A stretch of DNA of 64,000 nt from Pseudoxanthomonas sp. JBR18. GTDB lineage: Bacteria; Pseudomonadota; Gammaproteobacteria; Xanthomonadales; Xanthomonadaceae. Below are positions 17,960-26,513 of this stretch, one piece after another (the first letter of the stretch is position 1; every line of letters starts with the position of its first letter). A model generated the notes under the pieces. The model was not told the origin of the DNA, did no database searches, and saw only the letters and a program-made list of their open reading frames with translations. A program made the position numbers and the translations under genes. The stretch spans positions 3,479,001 through 3,543,000 of the forward strand of contig NZ_CP116339.1 of the NCBI RefSeq assembly GCF_028198165.1, in the 5' to 3' direction.

Positions 17960-18645
17960 TTGGCGTCATCATTCCCGCCCACAACGAGGCCGAGTGCATC
18001 CAGGCCTGTTTGGCGTCGATCGGGGCCGCCATCGCGCATCCCAGACTCCACGAACGCGTGCAAGTCATTGTCGCCGTGGACCGATGCTGCGATGCGACTG
18101 CGGCGATTGCGATGTCCATGGGCGCGGCGATCGTGGACGTGGCGGCGCCAGGCGGCGTGGGCGCAGCCCGCGCAGCAGCGGCTGCCAAGGCCTTGGAACT
18201 TGGCGCGGATTGGTTGGCCGTGACCGATGCCGATTCGCGGGTGCCCGACGATTGGCTGGTTGGCCAGAGAAACACAGGCGCAGATGCCTTCTGCGGGATT
18301 GTCGAGGTTGAGGATTGGCTGGATTTCCCCGACGCCGTGCGCCTGGCTTTTGCTCACACCCAGGCGCGAGGCGTGGGGCACGGCCGGATCCACGGCGCAA
18401 ACATGGGCGTCAGCGCCGCGATGTACAGCAAGTGCGGCGGGTTCCCTCTACTTGGATGTAACGAGGACGTCGGGCTGATCCGAGCCTTGGAGGCGCAATG
18501 CGCGCGGATCGCTTGGGCATCCGAACCGGTGGTGTGGACGAGCGCTCGCAGGAGCGCCCGCGCGCGTGGCGGCTTTGCTGACTTTCTCAAGACACTGGAG
18601 GCCGCCCAGATGCCGACGCTCAATGCTTCGACCCAGCCCATGTAA
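17956..18645 (+). CDS. GT2-family glycosyltransferase
   Basis: This 229-residue protein has a GTG start at 17956 that overlaps the methyltransferase stop (GTGA). The GT-A fold is visible: IIPAHNEAECIQACL at the N-terminus, then VDRCCDATA, and the DxD-like VTDADSRVP. The segment HGANMGVSAAMYSKCGGF with CNED is the acceptor-side GT2 motif. No membrane helices are seen, so it is soluble. It is the last gene of the four-gene operon and would add a sugar from a nucleotide-sugar donor. Confidence 0.88.
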   Translation: MIGVIIPAHNEAECIQACLASIGAAIAHPRLHERVQVIVAVDRCCDATAAIAMSMGAAIVDVAAPGGVGAARAAAAAKALELGADWLAVTDADSRVPDDWLVGQRNTGADAFCGIVEVEDWLDFPDAVRLAFAHTQARGVGHGRIHGANMGVSAAMYSKCGGFPLLGCNEDVGLIRALEAQCARIAWASEPVVWTSARRSARARGGFADFLKTLEAAQMPTLNASTQPM

Positions 18646-18686
18646 GGAGTAGCGCCATGAAGACCAGGAAATCGATGTCGAAATAA

Positions 18687-18742
18687 AGCGCAACGAAGCG
18701 CCGGCGGAAACCTTCCGCGCCAGCGCTTTCCCTTTCGGTCCC
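18687..18742 (+). terminator. hairpin after the four-gene operon
   Basis: A bipartite inverted repeat (AAAGCGC...GCGGAA / TTCCGC...GCGCTTT) is followed by a pyrimidine-rich tail (CCCTTTC). It lies 45 bases after the GT2 stop and before the Shine-Dalgarno sequence of the next small gene. The T-run is weak, so it may be a partial terminator. Confidence 0.45.
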
Positions 18743-18760
18743 GCTCATAAGGAGAAACAC

Positions 18761-18940
18761 GTGAACACGCCGACAACCGAACCCAACGACCACAGCGATC
18801 AGTCAAAGGGTCACACCCCAGACAAGGTTCTCAACGACGAAGAGGCCTTGAAGAAGAAGCGCGACAACCCGGACGATCCCGACCGACCCAAGGTCGATCC
18901 CGAGCACGATTACGCCGATCCAAGCGGTCAGCGCGATTGA
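18761..18940 (+). CDS. small hydrophilic protein, probably disordered
   Basis: A 59-residue frame has a GTG start and AAGGAG 10 bases upstream (18748-18753). The product is extremely charged (rich in Asp, Lys, Pro, Asn) with repeated DNPDDPDRPK-like blocks and no hydrophobic core. This composition suggests an intrinsically disordered stress or dehydration-type protein, but no family is recognised. Translation is supported by the ribosome site and frame integrity only. Confidence 0.6.
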   Translation: MNTPTTEPNDHSDQSKGHTPDKVLNDEEALKKKRDNPDDPDRPKVDPEHDYADPSGQRD

Positions 18941-19007
18941 GCGACTCCTTTTGCGCATCCCCTTGCGCCTGGATGGCGGCGACCGTCCTCAAACTTAGGA
19001 ACATCCA

Positions 19008-20171
19008 ATGAAGGCATTGACCTACCACGGATCGAAAGACGTTCGGGTCGAAACGGTCCCCGATCCCACGCTTGTCGAGTCAGACGACATCCTGCTCCGC
19101 GTCACCGCCACGGCCATCTGCGGCTCGGACCTTCATCTCTTTCATGGAAAGATCCCCGAAACCAAGCACGGGGACATTTTCGGCCACGAATTCATGGGGA
19201 TCGTGGAAGACGCGGGCTCCGGGGTCTCGACGGTCAAGAAGGGAGACCGCGTGGTGATCCCCTTCGTGATTGCGTGCGGCAAGTGTTTTTTCTGCGAGAA
19301 CGATCTCTTCGCGGCGTGCGAAACCACCAATCCCGATGAAGGCGCGAGCCTGCGCAAGCGGTCCAAGATGACACCGCCAGCGGCGCTCTTTGGCTATTCC
19401 CACCTTTATGGGGGCGTGCCGGGCGGCCAGGCGGAGTATGTGCGGGTTCCGAAAGCCAACGTCGGCCCGTTCGTGGTGCCCGGCAGCCTGGCCGATGAAA
19501 AGGTGTTGTTCTTGTCTGACATCCTGCCGACCGGCTACCAGGCCGTTCTCAATGCCAAGGTCAAGCCGGGGTCGACCGTTGCGATTTTCGGAGCAGGTCC
19601 GGTGGGCCTGATGGCGGCCGCGTGTGCCCGGATGCTTGGCGCAGAGCAGATCTTCATGGTCGATTCGGAGAAGTACCGCCTGGATTTCGCAGCTTCCACC
19701 TACGGCGTCATTCCGATCAATTTCGACGATGGCGACCCTTCGGAGCTGATTCTGGAGAAGACCCACGGACGCGGTGTCGCTGCCTCGATCGATGCCGTCG
19801 GGTTTGAAGCCAAGGGCAGTGCCACGGAGACGTTACTGGGCACGCTGAAGCTCGAAACAAGCTCGGGCGAAGTGTTGCGACAGTGCATTACGGCGACCCG
19901 TCGTGGCGGCGTCGTCAGCGTTCCGGGCGTCTATGCCGGCTTCATTCATGGCTTCCTGATTGGTGATGCCTTCGACAAGGGGCTGACCTTCGCCCTCGGC
20001 CAGACGCATGTGCACAAGTATCTGCCCGAGCTGCTTGAGTTCATCGAAAACGGAGACCTTGCGCCGGACATCATTATTTCCCACCGCATGAAACTGGCCG
20101 AAGCCGCCGAGGGCTACAAGCTCTTCGACGAGAAGAAGGACGACTGCCGCAAAGTGGTCCTGACGCCTTGA
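19008..20171 (+). CDS. zinc-dependent alcohol dehydrogenase (MDR family)
   Basis: This 387-residue enzyme has the catalytic zinc motif [11 protein letters not shown] and GHEFMGIV, a structural-zinc-type cysteine group ([16 protein letters not shown]), and the Rossmann motif [15 protein letters not shown]. Length and the extended loop near [17 protein letters not shown] resemble glutathione-independent formaldehyde dehydrogenase-like members of the medium-chain family. NAD is probably the cofactor (the VDSEKYR segment has an acidic residue after the glycine motif). The physiological substrate is unknown. It stands alone on the plus strand. Confidence 0.88.
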   Translation: MKALTYHGSKDVRVETVPDPTLVESDDILLRVTATAICGSDLHLFHGKIPETKHGDIFGHEFMGIVEDAGSGVSTVKKGDRVVIPFVIACGKCFFCENDLFAACETTNPDEGASLRKRSKMTPPAALFGYSHLYGGVPGGQAEYVRVPKANVGPFVVPGSLADEKVLFLSDILPTGYQAVLNAKVKPGSTVAIFGAGPVGLMAAACARMLGAEQIFMVDSEKYRLDFAASTYGVIPINFDDGDPSELILEKTHGRGVAASIDAVGFEAKGSATETLLGTLKLETSSGEVLRQCITATRRGGVVSVPGVYAGFIHGFLIGDAFDKGLTFALGQTHVHKYLPELLEFIENGDLAPDIIISHRMKLAEAAEGYKLFDEKKDDCRKVVLTP

Positions 20172-20402
20172 GTTGGCGTCAGCGGCGTTGGGAATGACTG
20201 CGCCGCAGAATGCGTGCGTCCAACGCAGGCAGGCACGTTGAAGCTAGCGAGTTCGGCGGCATGGAGCCAACACCTGCGTGGCCAATCTGTCGTATCGGCT
20301 GGATGAGGAAGCCGATACGATGGCGCTACAGCAGCTCAATGCCATCCATCAAAGGTGCGCCGGTCTGCTGTCCGGGCACGGTGCATTCCGGCCCGGGGTT
20401 GC

Positions 20403-20933
20403 TTAGTCGCCCGGTAGTGTCAGATCTGCAGGGGGCGCGCCGTCCGGGGCCTTGATTTCCTTGGTCACCACGTAGGTGTAGTAGCGCGCGATCCCGATCT
20501 CCTCGCTCAGCAGGCCCTCCATGAATTGCTGGTAGTGGTCGATATCGCGGCAGTGGATCATCGCGATGTAGTCGATGCCGCCACCGGTGGCGTAACAGAA
20601 CGCCACCTCCGGCGCCTGGGCCATGCGCGCGGCGAAACGGCGCATGGCATCACCTCCGTGCATGCCCAGTTCGATCTGCACCAGGACCTGGCTGGTGCGG
20701 AACATCCGCTGCCAGTCGATCACCGCCTGGTAGCCCCGGATCAACCCGCGCTCTTCCAGCTTGCGGACCCGCTCCCAGGTCGCGCCGACCGAAAGGTTGA
20801 CCGAGGCCGCCAGATTCGACTTGGTGACTCGCGCGTCGCTGGACAACACGCGCAGGATCTTCAGGTCGTAGCGATCCAGCCGCAGCGGAGCAGCGGAGCC
20901 GGGAGAGGGCGGTGTCGGGCGAGAGCTGGACAT
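20403..20933 (-). CDS. Lrp/AsnC-family transcriptional regulator
   Basis: This 176-residue protein has an N-terminal HTH (LDRYDLKILRVLSSDARVTKS... NLSVGATWERVRKLEERGLI) and a C-terminal RAM-type sensing domain (VQIELGMHGGDAMRRF...). Such regulators bind DNA as octamers and respond to amino acids. The ATG at 20933 was chosen since the upstream extension is low-complexity and lacks a motif. A target gene is not obvious; it lies downstream of rnd on the same strand with a 148-base gap. Confidence 0.88.
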   Translation of the reverse strand: MSSSRPTPPSPGSAAPLRLDRYDLKILRVLSSDARVTKSNLAASVNLSVGATWERVRKLEERGLIRGYQAVIDWQRMFRTSQVLVQIELGMHGGDAMRRFAARMAQAPEVAFCYATGGGIDYIAMIHCRDIDHYQQFMEGLLSEEIGIARYYTYVVTKEIKAPDGAPPADLTLPGD

Positions 20934-21081
20934 GAGGGCGTCGGTCAGGGGCCGAACATTGCGTTCGGTCCCCCCGGGCTCGGGCGGGCCTGCGCAGGCG
21001 GGGGGTGTGGCGTGGCGCGGAGGAAGGCGCGTGACATGGCGATTGGGGCGCAGCGCCCCTGTGCGTCCCGTACCCGCAGAC

Positions 21082-22161
21082 TCAGCGCTGTGACAGCAGG
21101 GGCGCCAGCACCGGTTCAAGATGCTCGCGACGCCAGCCCGACAGCGCCGCCGGCCACTCGCCGCGCTCCATTAGCGCTTCCAGCCAGCGCCGCGACGCGA
21201 GGATGCCATCGGGCAGCTCCAGCTCGGCTGAAGTCCTGGAGACGGCGTCCTGCAGTTTCTTGAGGCGGTTGCGGTCGCTGTCGCTGGCCTTGGCCAGCGG
21301 CGCCTGGTCCTCGTCGGGCAGCGACGTATCCAGCGCCGTCCAGATCGGATCGGCGAGCTTGCGCGGCGCCTTGGGCAGGGTCTCGAAGAGCTTGGCCAGG
21401 GCCTCGCGGGTGGCCGGGGGCGTGCGCGCGAGGGTGGCGGCCAGCTCGTTGTCCAGGATCCAGCTCTTGGGCCGGTCGCTGCTGCGGGCCTGGGCTTCGC
21501 GCCAACGCAACAGGCGCAACAGACGCCGTTGCGCGGCGGCATCGAGGAACTGGGCGCTGCGCATGGACAGGTGTGGCCAGCGCTCGCCGTTGTCCTCGCT
21601 GGCCTGGGCGACCATGCGTGCGCAGTCGGCTTCCAACCAGGCGCTGCGCCCGCGCGCCTGCAGGCGGGAGGAGAGGGTCTCGTACAGTGCGCCCAGGTGG
21701 GTTACATCGTCGGCGGCGTATTCCAGCTGGGAGGCGCTGAGGGGACGCTTGAGCCAATCCGAACGGGTCTCGCCCTTGGACAGGGTGACGCCGGTGATCT
21801 CGGCCACCAGCTTCTGGTAGCCCATGCCGCCGGCCAGGCCGGACAGCGCCGCGGCGATCTGGGTGTCGAAGATCGGACTTGGCAGCACGCCGCAGGCGCA
21901 GCGCAGGGCGATCAGGTCCTCACTGGCGCTGTGCATCACCTTGACCACGCCGGTGTCGGTCAGCAGGGGGGCGAGTGCCTCGCACATCCCGGGGACCAGT
22001 GGATCGACCAGCAGCGTGGTGTCGCCGATCGCGATCTGGACCAATGCTAGCTGCGGCCAGAAAGTCTTTTCGCGGATGAATTCGGTATCCAGTCCCACCC
22101 AGGCGGGCAGCGTCTGCAGGTGCGCACGCAGCGCGTCGGGGGTGTCGATCCAAAGGGGCAC
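21082..22161 (-). CDS. rnd: ribonuclease D
   Basis: This 359-residue 3'-5' exoribonuclease trims tRNA 3' ends. The DEDD exonuclease residues are visible: GLDTEFIRE (Asp, Glu), HSASEDL (Asp) and YAADDVTHL (Asp, with the DEDDy-type Tyr nearby). A C-terminal HRDC-like helical region follows. A GTG start at 22161 (MPLWIDTPDALR) is inferred: the open frame runs far upstream without motifs, while family proteins begin just before WIDTP. It is divergent from the lipoprotein gene at 22244. Confidence 0.92.
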   Translation of the reverse strand: MPLWIDTPDALRAHLQTLPAWVGLDTEFIREKTFWPQLALVQIAIGDTTLLVDPLVPGMCEALAPLLTDTGVVKVMHSASEDLIALRCACGVLPSPIFDTQIAAALSGLAGGMGYQKLVAEITGVTLSKGETRSDWLKRPLSASQLEYAADDVTHLGALYETLSSRLQARGRSAWLEADCARMVAQASEDNGERWPHLSMRSAQFLDAAAQRRLLRLLRWREAQARSSDRPKSWILDNELAATLARTPPATREALAKLFETLPKAPRKLADPIWTALDTSLPDEDQAPLAKASDSDRNRLKKLQDAVSRTSAELELPDGILASRRWLEALMERGEWPAALSGWRREHLEPVLAPLLSQR

Positions 22162-22243
22162 GCGGGTCTCGAGTGGTGAATGCGGGGTTTGCCGGGTCAG
22201 GCGACAATAGCCTAACGTCCTTTGTCCGCCGGGACCCGGAAAC

Positions 22244-24118
22244 ATGATGGGAGGCACATTGCGGTACATCGCCCCGGGGCTGATCCTGCTGCTGCTGGCG
22301 GCCTGTGGCGAACGCCCGCAGGCCGTGGCGCCGGTCTCTTCGCCGCAGGCCTCGCCTGCCGCGCTGGTGACGACCTCGCGCACGCCCAGCGTCACCGTGC
22401 GCGACGACGACACCACCGATGCCGGCCTGAACTGGGATGCGCCGCAGGTGGAGATCGCCGACGACGCGGTCCGCCAGGCCCGACGCGACGCCGCCGCGGC
22501 GCTGCGTGCGGGAGATCTTTTCGAACAGCCGCGCGATGCGATCCCGCTGTATCTGGCCCTGTTGCGGCGCAATCCGGAGGACAAGGTCGCCAGTCGCGGA
22601 CTGGCGCGTGCGGCCACCGCGCTGCTGGCCCAGGGTGCCAAGGCGGTGGCCGCGGCGGAGAACGATTCCGAGGCACTGGCCCGGGCGGTCAGGATCGCCG
22701 CGGTGGTGCGCACGGTCCTGCCGGACGACCCGCGCACCGATCCGTTCCTGTCCCAGGTCGACCTGGCCGAGCAGCTCGCCCGGCTCAACGCCACCGGAGA
22801 GAGCCAGTTGCGCCAGGGGATCCTGGGCGAGGCAGGAGGAGACGGCGCACTGACCACGTTCCGCAACGTGCTGCAGCTCGCGCCGGGACAGGCGCGGGCC
22901 ACCCAGGGCATGGCGGCCACCGAGAGCGCCTTCATCGGACGCGCCGAGGCAGCCGCGCGGGCGTCGGATTTCGATGCGGCAGCGCGCTGGCTGGGGCTGG
23001 CGGCCAGCATCCGCAAGGACGCCCCGACCGTGGCCGATGCGCAGGCCCGGATCGAGCAGGAGCGCGCACGACAGATCGCGGCCCTGCGTGATGCGGGGCT
23101 GGCCGAACTGGGCACCCCCATGGGGCTGAAGAGCGCGCGGGAGAAACTGGCGGCCGCGCTGCGTATCGCCCTGCCGGGCGACCCGGTCGCCGCCGAGCTG
23201 CGCCAGCGCATCGACCTGGCCACCCATTACGGTCTGTTCCGTCCCGGACAGGCCTTCACCGATGCGATGTCCTCCGGTGGCCGCGCGCCGACCATGGTGG
23301 TGGTGCCGCACGGTGGCTTCCGCATGGGCGCCGAGGACGACGAGCCTGGCGCCAGCGACGCGGAGAAGCCGGCGCATTACGTCCGCTTCGATCGTGGCTT
23401 CGCGGTCTCGCGCACGCCGGTGACGGTGGCCGAGTTCCGGCGCTTCGTCCAGGCCACCGACTACCGCGCCCGTGCCACCCGGCGCGGGCATTCCATCGTC
23501 TACGACGAGCGCAGCGGCAACTTCGTGCGCCGCAGCGGGGTGGACTGGCAGTCCGGCTACGACGGCAGCAAGGCCGCCGACGACATGCCGGTGATCCATG
23601 TCAGCGTGCGCGATGCCGAGGCCTACGCCGACTGGCTGGCCGAGCAGACCGGGCGCGGCTATCGCCTGCCCAGCGAGGCGGAGTTCGAGTACATCCTGCG
23701 TGCCGGCAGCCAGGGGCGCTATCCGTGGGGCAATCAGTCGCCGCCTCCGGAGGGGGTAGCCAACCTGACCGGGGGCAACGATGCCTCGCCCAGCGGGCGC
23801 CACTGGGCCAACGCGTTCTTCGGCTATGGCGATGGGTACTGGGGACCGTCGCCGGTGGCGACCTTCAAACCCAACGCGTGGGGCCTGTACGACGTGGGCG
23901 GCAACGTGAGCGAATGGGTCGCCGACTGCTGGCATGCCAGCTTCCGCCGTGCCCCGGACGATGGCGTGGCGTGGTTCAATCCCGGCTGCCGGGCCCGTGT
24001 GGTCCGGGGAGGAGCCTGGGCCAGCTCGCCGCAGCAGTCACGCGCGGCCTGGCGCGGCTCGCAGGACTCGGACATGACCAGCGCCCGCGTCGGCTTTCGC
24101 GTGGTGCGCGGAATCTAG
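22244..24118 (+). CDS. lipoprotein with C-terminal FGE/SUMF1-like domain
   Basis: This 624-residue protein begins with a lipoprotein signal (hydrophobic stretch, lipobox LLAAC near residue 20). The middle is Ala/Arg-rich and helical. The C-terminal third is an FGE-sulfatase fold: GGFRMGAEDDE, then FAVSRTPVTVAEFRRFV, GYRLPSEAEFEYILR, YPWGN, VGGNVSEWVADCW and VVRGGAWASS. In true formylglycine-generating enzymes the copper-binding cysteine pair follows RGGSW. Here both cysteine positions are Ser, so it is not expected to make formylglycine. It is probably a non-catalytic, surface-anchored binding protein, followed 9 bases later by an M48 protease gene. Confidence 0.85.
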   Translation: MMGGTLRYIAPGLILLLLAACGERPQAVAPVSSPQASPAALVTTSRTPSVTVRDDDTTDAGLNWDAPQVEIADDAVRQARRDAAAALRAGDLFEQPRDAIPLYLALLRRNPEDKVASRGLARAATALLAQGAKAVAAAENDSEALARAVRIAAVVRTVLPDDPRTDPFLSQVDLAEQLARLNATGESQLRQGILGEAGGDGALTTFRNVLQLAPGQARATQGMAATESAFIGRAEAAARASDFDAAARWLGLAASIRKDAPTVADAQARIEQERARQIAALRDAGLAELGTPMGLKSAREKLAAALRIALPGDPVAAELRQRIDLATHYGLFRPGQAFTDAMSSGGRAPTMVVVPHGGFRMGAEDDEPGASDAEKPAHYVRFDRGFAVSRTPVTVAEFRRFVQATDYRARATRRGHSIVYDERSGNFVRRSGVDWQSGYDGSKAADDMPVIHVSVRDAEAYADWLAEQTGRGYRLPSEAEFEYILRAGSQGRYPWGNQSPPPEGVANLTGGNDASPSGRHWANAFFGYGDGYWGPSPVATFKPNAWGLYDVGGNVSEWVADCWHASFRRAPDDGVAWFNPGCRARVVRGGAWASSPQQSRAAWRGSQDSDMTSARVGFRVVRGI

Positions 24119-24127
24119 GGGAATCGC

Positions 24128-25039
24128 ATGCAGAACCCGGCCTACGGCAACAGCGGCATGCGGCGTCGCCGCGGTGGGGGCATCCGCTGGTGGATCCTGC
24201 TGGCCTTTGCCGGCTATGCCGCCTTCAGCTGGTTCGGCAGCCGCCAGACCGATCCGTACACCGGCGAGGATGCCCACTATGGTGCCACCCCGGCCGAGGA
24301 ATCCGAGCTGGGCGTGCAGGCCTACCAACAGGTGCTGGGCGAAGCCCGCCAGCAGGGCGCGCTGTTGCCGGCCAGTGATCCGACCAGCCAGGAGGTGGCG
24401 ACCATCGCCCAGCGCCTGGTGGCGGTGGCCCCCCAGGTCGCGGCCGATCTGGCCAAGGCGCATGGTCAGCAGCCTCCGGACCTGTCCTCCTACCAGTGGC
24501 AGGTCAGCGTGCTGAATTCGGACCAGGCCAATGCCTTCTGCCTGCCGGGCGGCAAGATCGCGGTGTATACCGGGCTGATTCCGATCGCCCAGACCCGCGA
24601 TGCGCTGGCGGTGGTGATGGGGCACGAGATCGCCCATGCGCTGCTGCGCCACGGTTCCCAGCGCATGGCCCAGCAGAAGCTGGTGCAGATGGGCCAGATC
24701 GCCGCGGGCATGTCTGGGATGGACCAGCAAACCATGGCCGCACTGGGCGCCGGCGTGCAGTACGGCGTGGTGCTGCCCTACGGGCGCGGGCACGAGACGC
24801 AGGCCGACGAGGTCGGCCTGATGCTGGCGGCGGCGGCCTGCTACGACCCGCGCCAGGCGATCCCGCTGTGGGAGCGGATGTCACAGCTGGACGGCGGCCA
24901 GCGCCCGCCGGAATTCGCCTCGACCCACCCCGATCCGGCCAACCGCATCGGCCACCTCCAGCAGCTGATGCCGCAGGCTCAGCAGTTCCATGATCGTTAC
25001 TGCGGTGCAGGAGCCTTGCCGGCCGATCAGGCGCTGTAG
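24128..25039 (+). CDS. M48-family zinc metallopeptidase
   Basis: This 303-residue protein has one membrane helix near residues 21-37 and a catalytic domain with HEIAH at 166-170. The third-ligand region is ETQADEVG (Glu near 219). The M48 fold and an N-terminal anchor suggest a periplasm-facing or membrane-tethered protease of the LoiP/BepA type rather than HtpX (which is at 28310). It starts 9 bases after the FGE-like lipoprotein, so the two are probably cotranscribed. Confidence 0.9.
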   Translation: MQNPAYGNSGMRRRRGGGIRWWILLAFAGYAAFSWFGSRQTDPYTGEDAHYGATPAEESELGVQAYQQVLGEARQQGALLPASDPTSQEVATIAQRLVAVAPQVAADLAKAHGQQPPDLSSYQWQVSVLNSDQANAFCLPGGKIAVYTGLIPIAQTRDALAVVMGHEIAHALLRHGSQRMAQQKLVQMGQIAAGMSGMDQQTMAALGAGVQYGVVLPYGRGHETQADEVGLMLAAAACYDPRQAIPLWERMSQLDGGQRPPEFASTHPDPANRIGHLQQLMPQAQQFHDRYCGAGALPADQAL

Positions 25040-25052
25040 ATCGCCAGGGGTT

Positions 25053-25790
25053 TCAGAACCCCATGAACAAGCCGCCGTTGACCGGTAGGTTGGCGCCGGT
25101 GATGTAGCCGGCCGCGTCCTCGCAGAAGAACGCCACCGCGCGCGCGATGTCGGACGGCTCGCCCAGGCGCCCGACCGGGACGGCGGCCTGGGTCTTCTCC
25201 AGCACGTGCGCCGGCATCGCGGCGGTCATCGGCGTGCGCACATAGCCCGGCGACACGCTGTTGACGGTGATGCCCTTGGCCGCGACCTCGCGCGCCAGCG
25301 ACATCGTCAGCCCGTGCAGTCCGGCCTTGGCCGCGGCGTAGTTGGCCTGGCCGAAGTTGCCGGTCTGCCCGCTGACCGAGCTGATGTTGACGATGCGGCC
25401 ATGCCCGCGCTGGATCATGCCGTCGATGGCGTGATGGCACAGCTGGAAGGCACTGGTCAGGTTGACCTGCAGCACCGCATTCCACTGCGCCAGGTCCATC
25501 TTGCGCAGGGTCGCGTCGCGGGTGATGCCGGCGTTGTTGACCAGGATGTCGATGGCGCCTTCGGCGGCCTGGACGCGTGCAATCAGGTCGGCGCATTGCG
25601 CCTGGTCAGACACGTCGGCCGGTTCGAAGCGGACCGCGCCCCCGGTGGCGTCGGAAAAGGCGGCCACGCGCTCGGGCGCGGCCGGCAGGTCGGTGGCGAT
25701 CACGCGATGGCCGGCATCGGTCAGCGCACGGCAGATGGCCGTGCCGAGGCCACCGATGCCGCCGGTGACCAGGGCGATGCGTTGGGTCAT
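25053..25790 (-). CDS. SDR acetoacetyl-CoA reductase-like enzyme, NADH-type residue
   Basis: This 245-residue short-chain dehydrogenase has TGGIGGLG, NNAGITRD, and the Ser-Tyr-Lys triad in ISSVSGQTGNFGQANYAAAKAG. It resembles PhaB, which reduces acetoacetyl-CoA to 3-hydroxybutyryl-CoA for polyhydroxybutyrate. The end of beta-strand 2 carries Asp (IATDLP), a position usually linked to NADH preference, unlike the second copy at 26514. It lies downstream of phaR on the same strand with a terminator between them. Confidence 0.85.
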   Translation of the reverse strand: MTQRIALVTGGIGGLGTAICRALTDAGHRVIATDLPAAPERVAAFSDATGGAVRFEPADVSDQAQCADLIARVQAAEGAIDILVNNAGITRDATLRKMDLAQWNAVLQVNLTSAFQLCHHAIDGMIQRGHGRIVNISSVSGQTGNFGQANYAAAKAGLHGLTMSLAREVAAKGITVNSVSPGYVRTPMTAAMPAHVLEKTQAAVPVGRLGEPSDIARAVAFFCEDAAGYITGANLPVNGGLFMGF

Positions 25791-25810
25791 GGGAGTCCTT
25801 CTGTGCGGGG

Positions 25811-25837
25811 AAACAAAAAACCCGCCGTTGAGCGGGT
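25811..25837 (-). terminator. intrinsic terminator after phaR
   Basis: On the minus strand, the stem ACCCGC/GCGGGT with a 6-base loop is followed by a T-run (the A-run at 25811-25820). It ends the phaR transcript 27 bases after its stop and upstream of the SDR gene at 25790. Confidence 0.75.
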
Positions 25838-25863
25838 CATGGAACGCGTGCGGGACGGGAGCG

Positions 25864-26373
25864 TCAGCGTCGCGACTTGCTGGACTCGCGCGGCGGCGGT
25901 TCCTTGGTGGCTGACGGACGCGCGGTGGGACGCCCCATGCCGGCGGTCATGTTGCGCTGGAACTCCTGCCAGATCTCCAGGTTGCGCTCGGTGAGCTGGT
26001 TCATCATCGCCCACGGCGTCTGCCCCAGCAGGTTGCCCATCTGCTGGCGGAACTGCGCCTGCTGGTCCATGAACATCTGCATGCTGCGCTCCAGGTAGTT
26101 GCCCATGAAGCCCTGCAGCGAGTCACCGTAGAAACGGATGATCTGGCTGAGCAACTGGGTGGAGAGCACCGGCTCGCCGTCCTGCTCCTGCTCGCTGATG
26201 ATCTGCAGCAGGACCAGGCGGGTCAGGTCCTCGCCGCTCTTGGCGTCGCGGACTTCGAATTCCTCGCCGTCGACGATGAGCTGGCGGACGTCCTCGATGG
26301 TGATGTAGCTGGAAATTTCAGTGTCGTAGAGACGACGGTTGGGATATTTCTTGATGATTCGGGTCGCAGCCAT
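25864..26373 (-). CDS. phaR: polyhydroxyalkanoate synthesis repressor PhaR
   Basis: This 169-residue protein has the N-terminal PhaR DNA-binding module (RIIKKYPNRRLYDTEISSYIT) and the PHB_acc segments with LLLQII-type and FYGDSLQ motifs. Gln/Met-rich helices and a basic tail follow. PhaR binds PHB granules and represses phasin and its own gene until polymer forms. Two acetoacetyl-CoA reductases flank it; phaC/phaE are not in the window. Confidence 0.93.
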   Translation of the reverse strand: MAATRIIKKYPNRRLYDTEISSYITIEDVRQLIVDGEEFEVRDAKSGEDLTRLVLLQIISEQEQDGEPVLSTQLLSQIIRFYGDSLQGFMGNYLERSMQMFMDQQAQFRQQMGNLLGQTPWAMMNQLTERNLEIWQEFQRNMTAGMGRPTARPSATKEPPPRESSKSRR

Positions 26374-26513
26374 GTAGCGGTCACCTCACTCAATGTGCGC
26401 GGAGCATGCGCCTGGGTTTTTTGCGGCGCAACCATACTTTTGGCGCGTCTGTGGTCCGGATGGTCCGGTTCCGATGTGCGTCGTGACAGGTTTCGGATGG
26501 GGCTGAGTCGGGC

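Noticed and set aside
21920..23935. Open frame of 671 codons on the minus strand
   Set aside because: Opposite the FGE-like lipoprotein gene, which has a signal peptide and clear domain motifs; composition is shadow-like.
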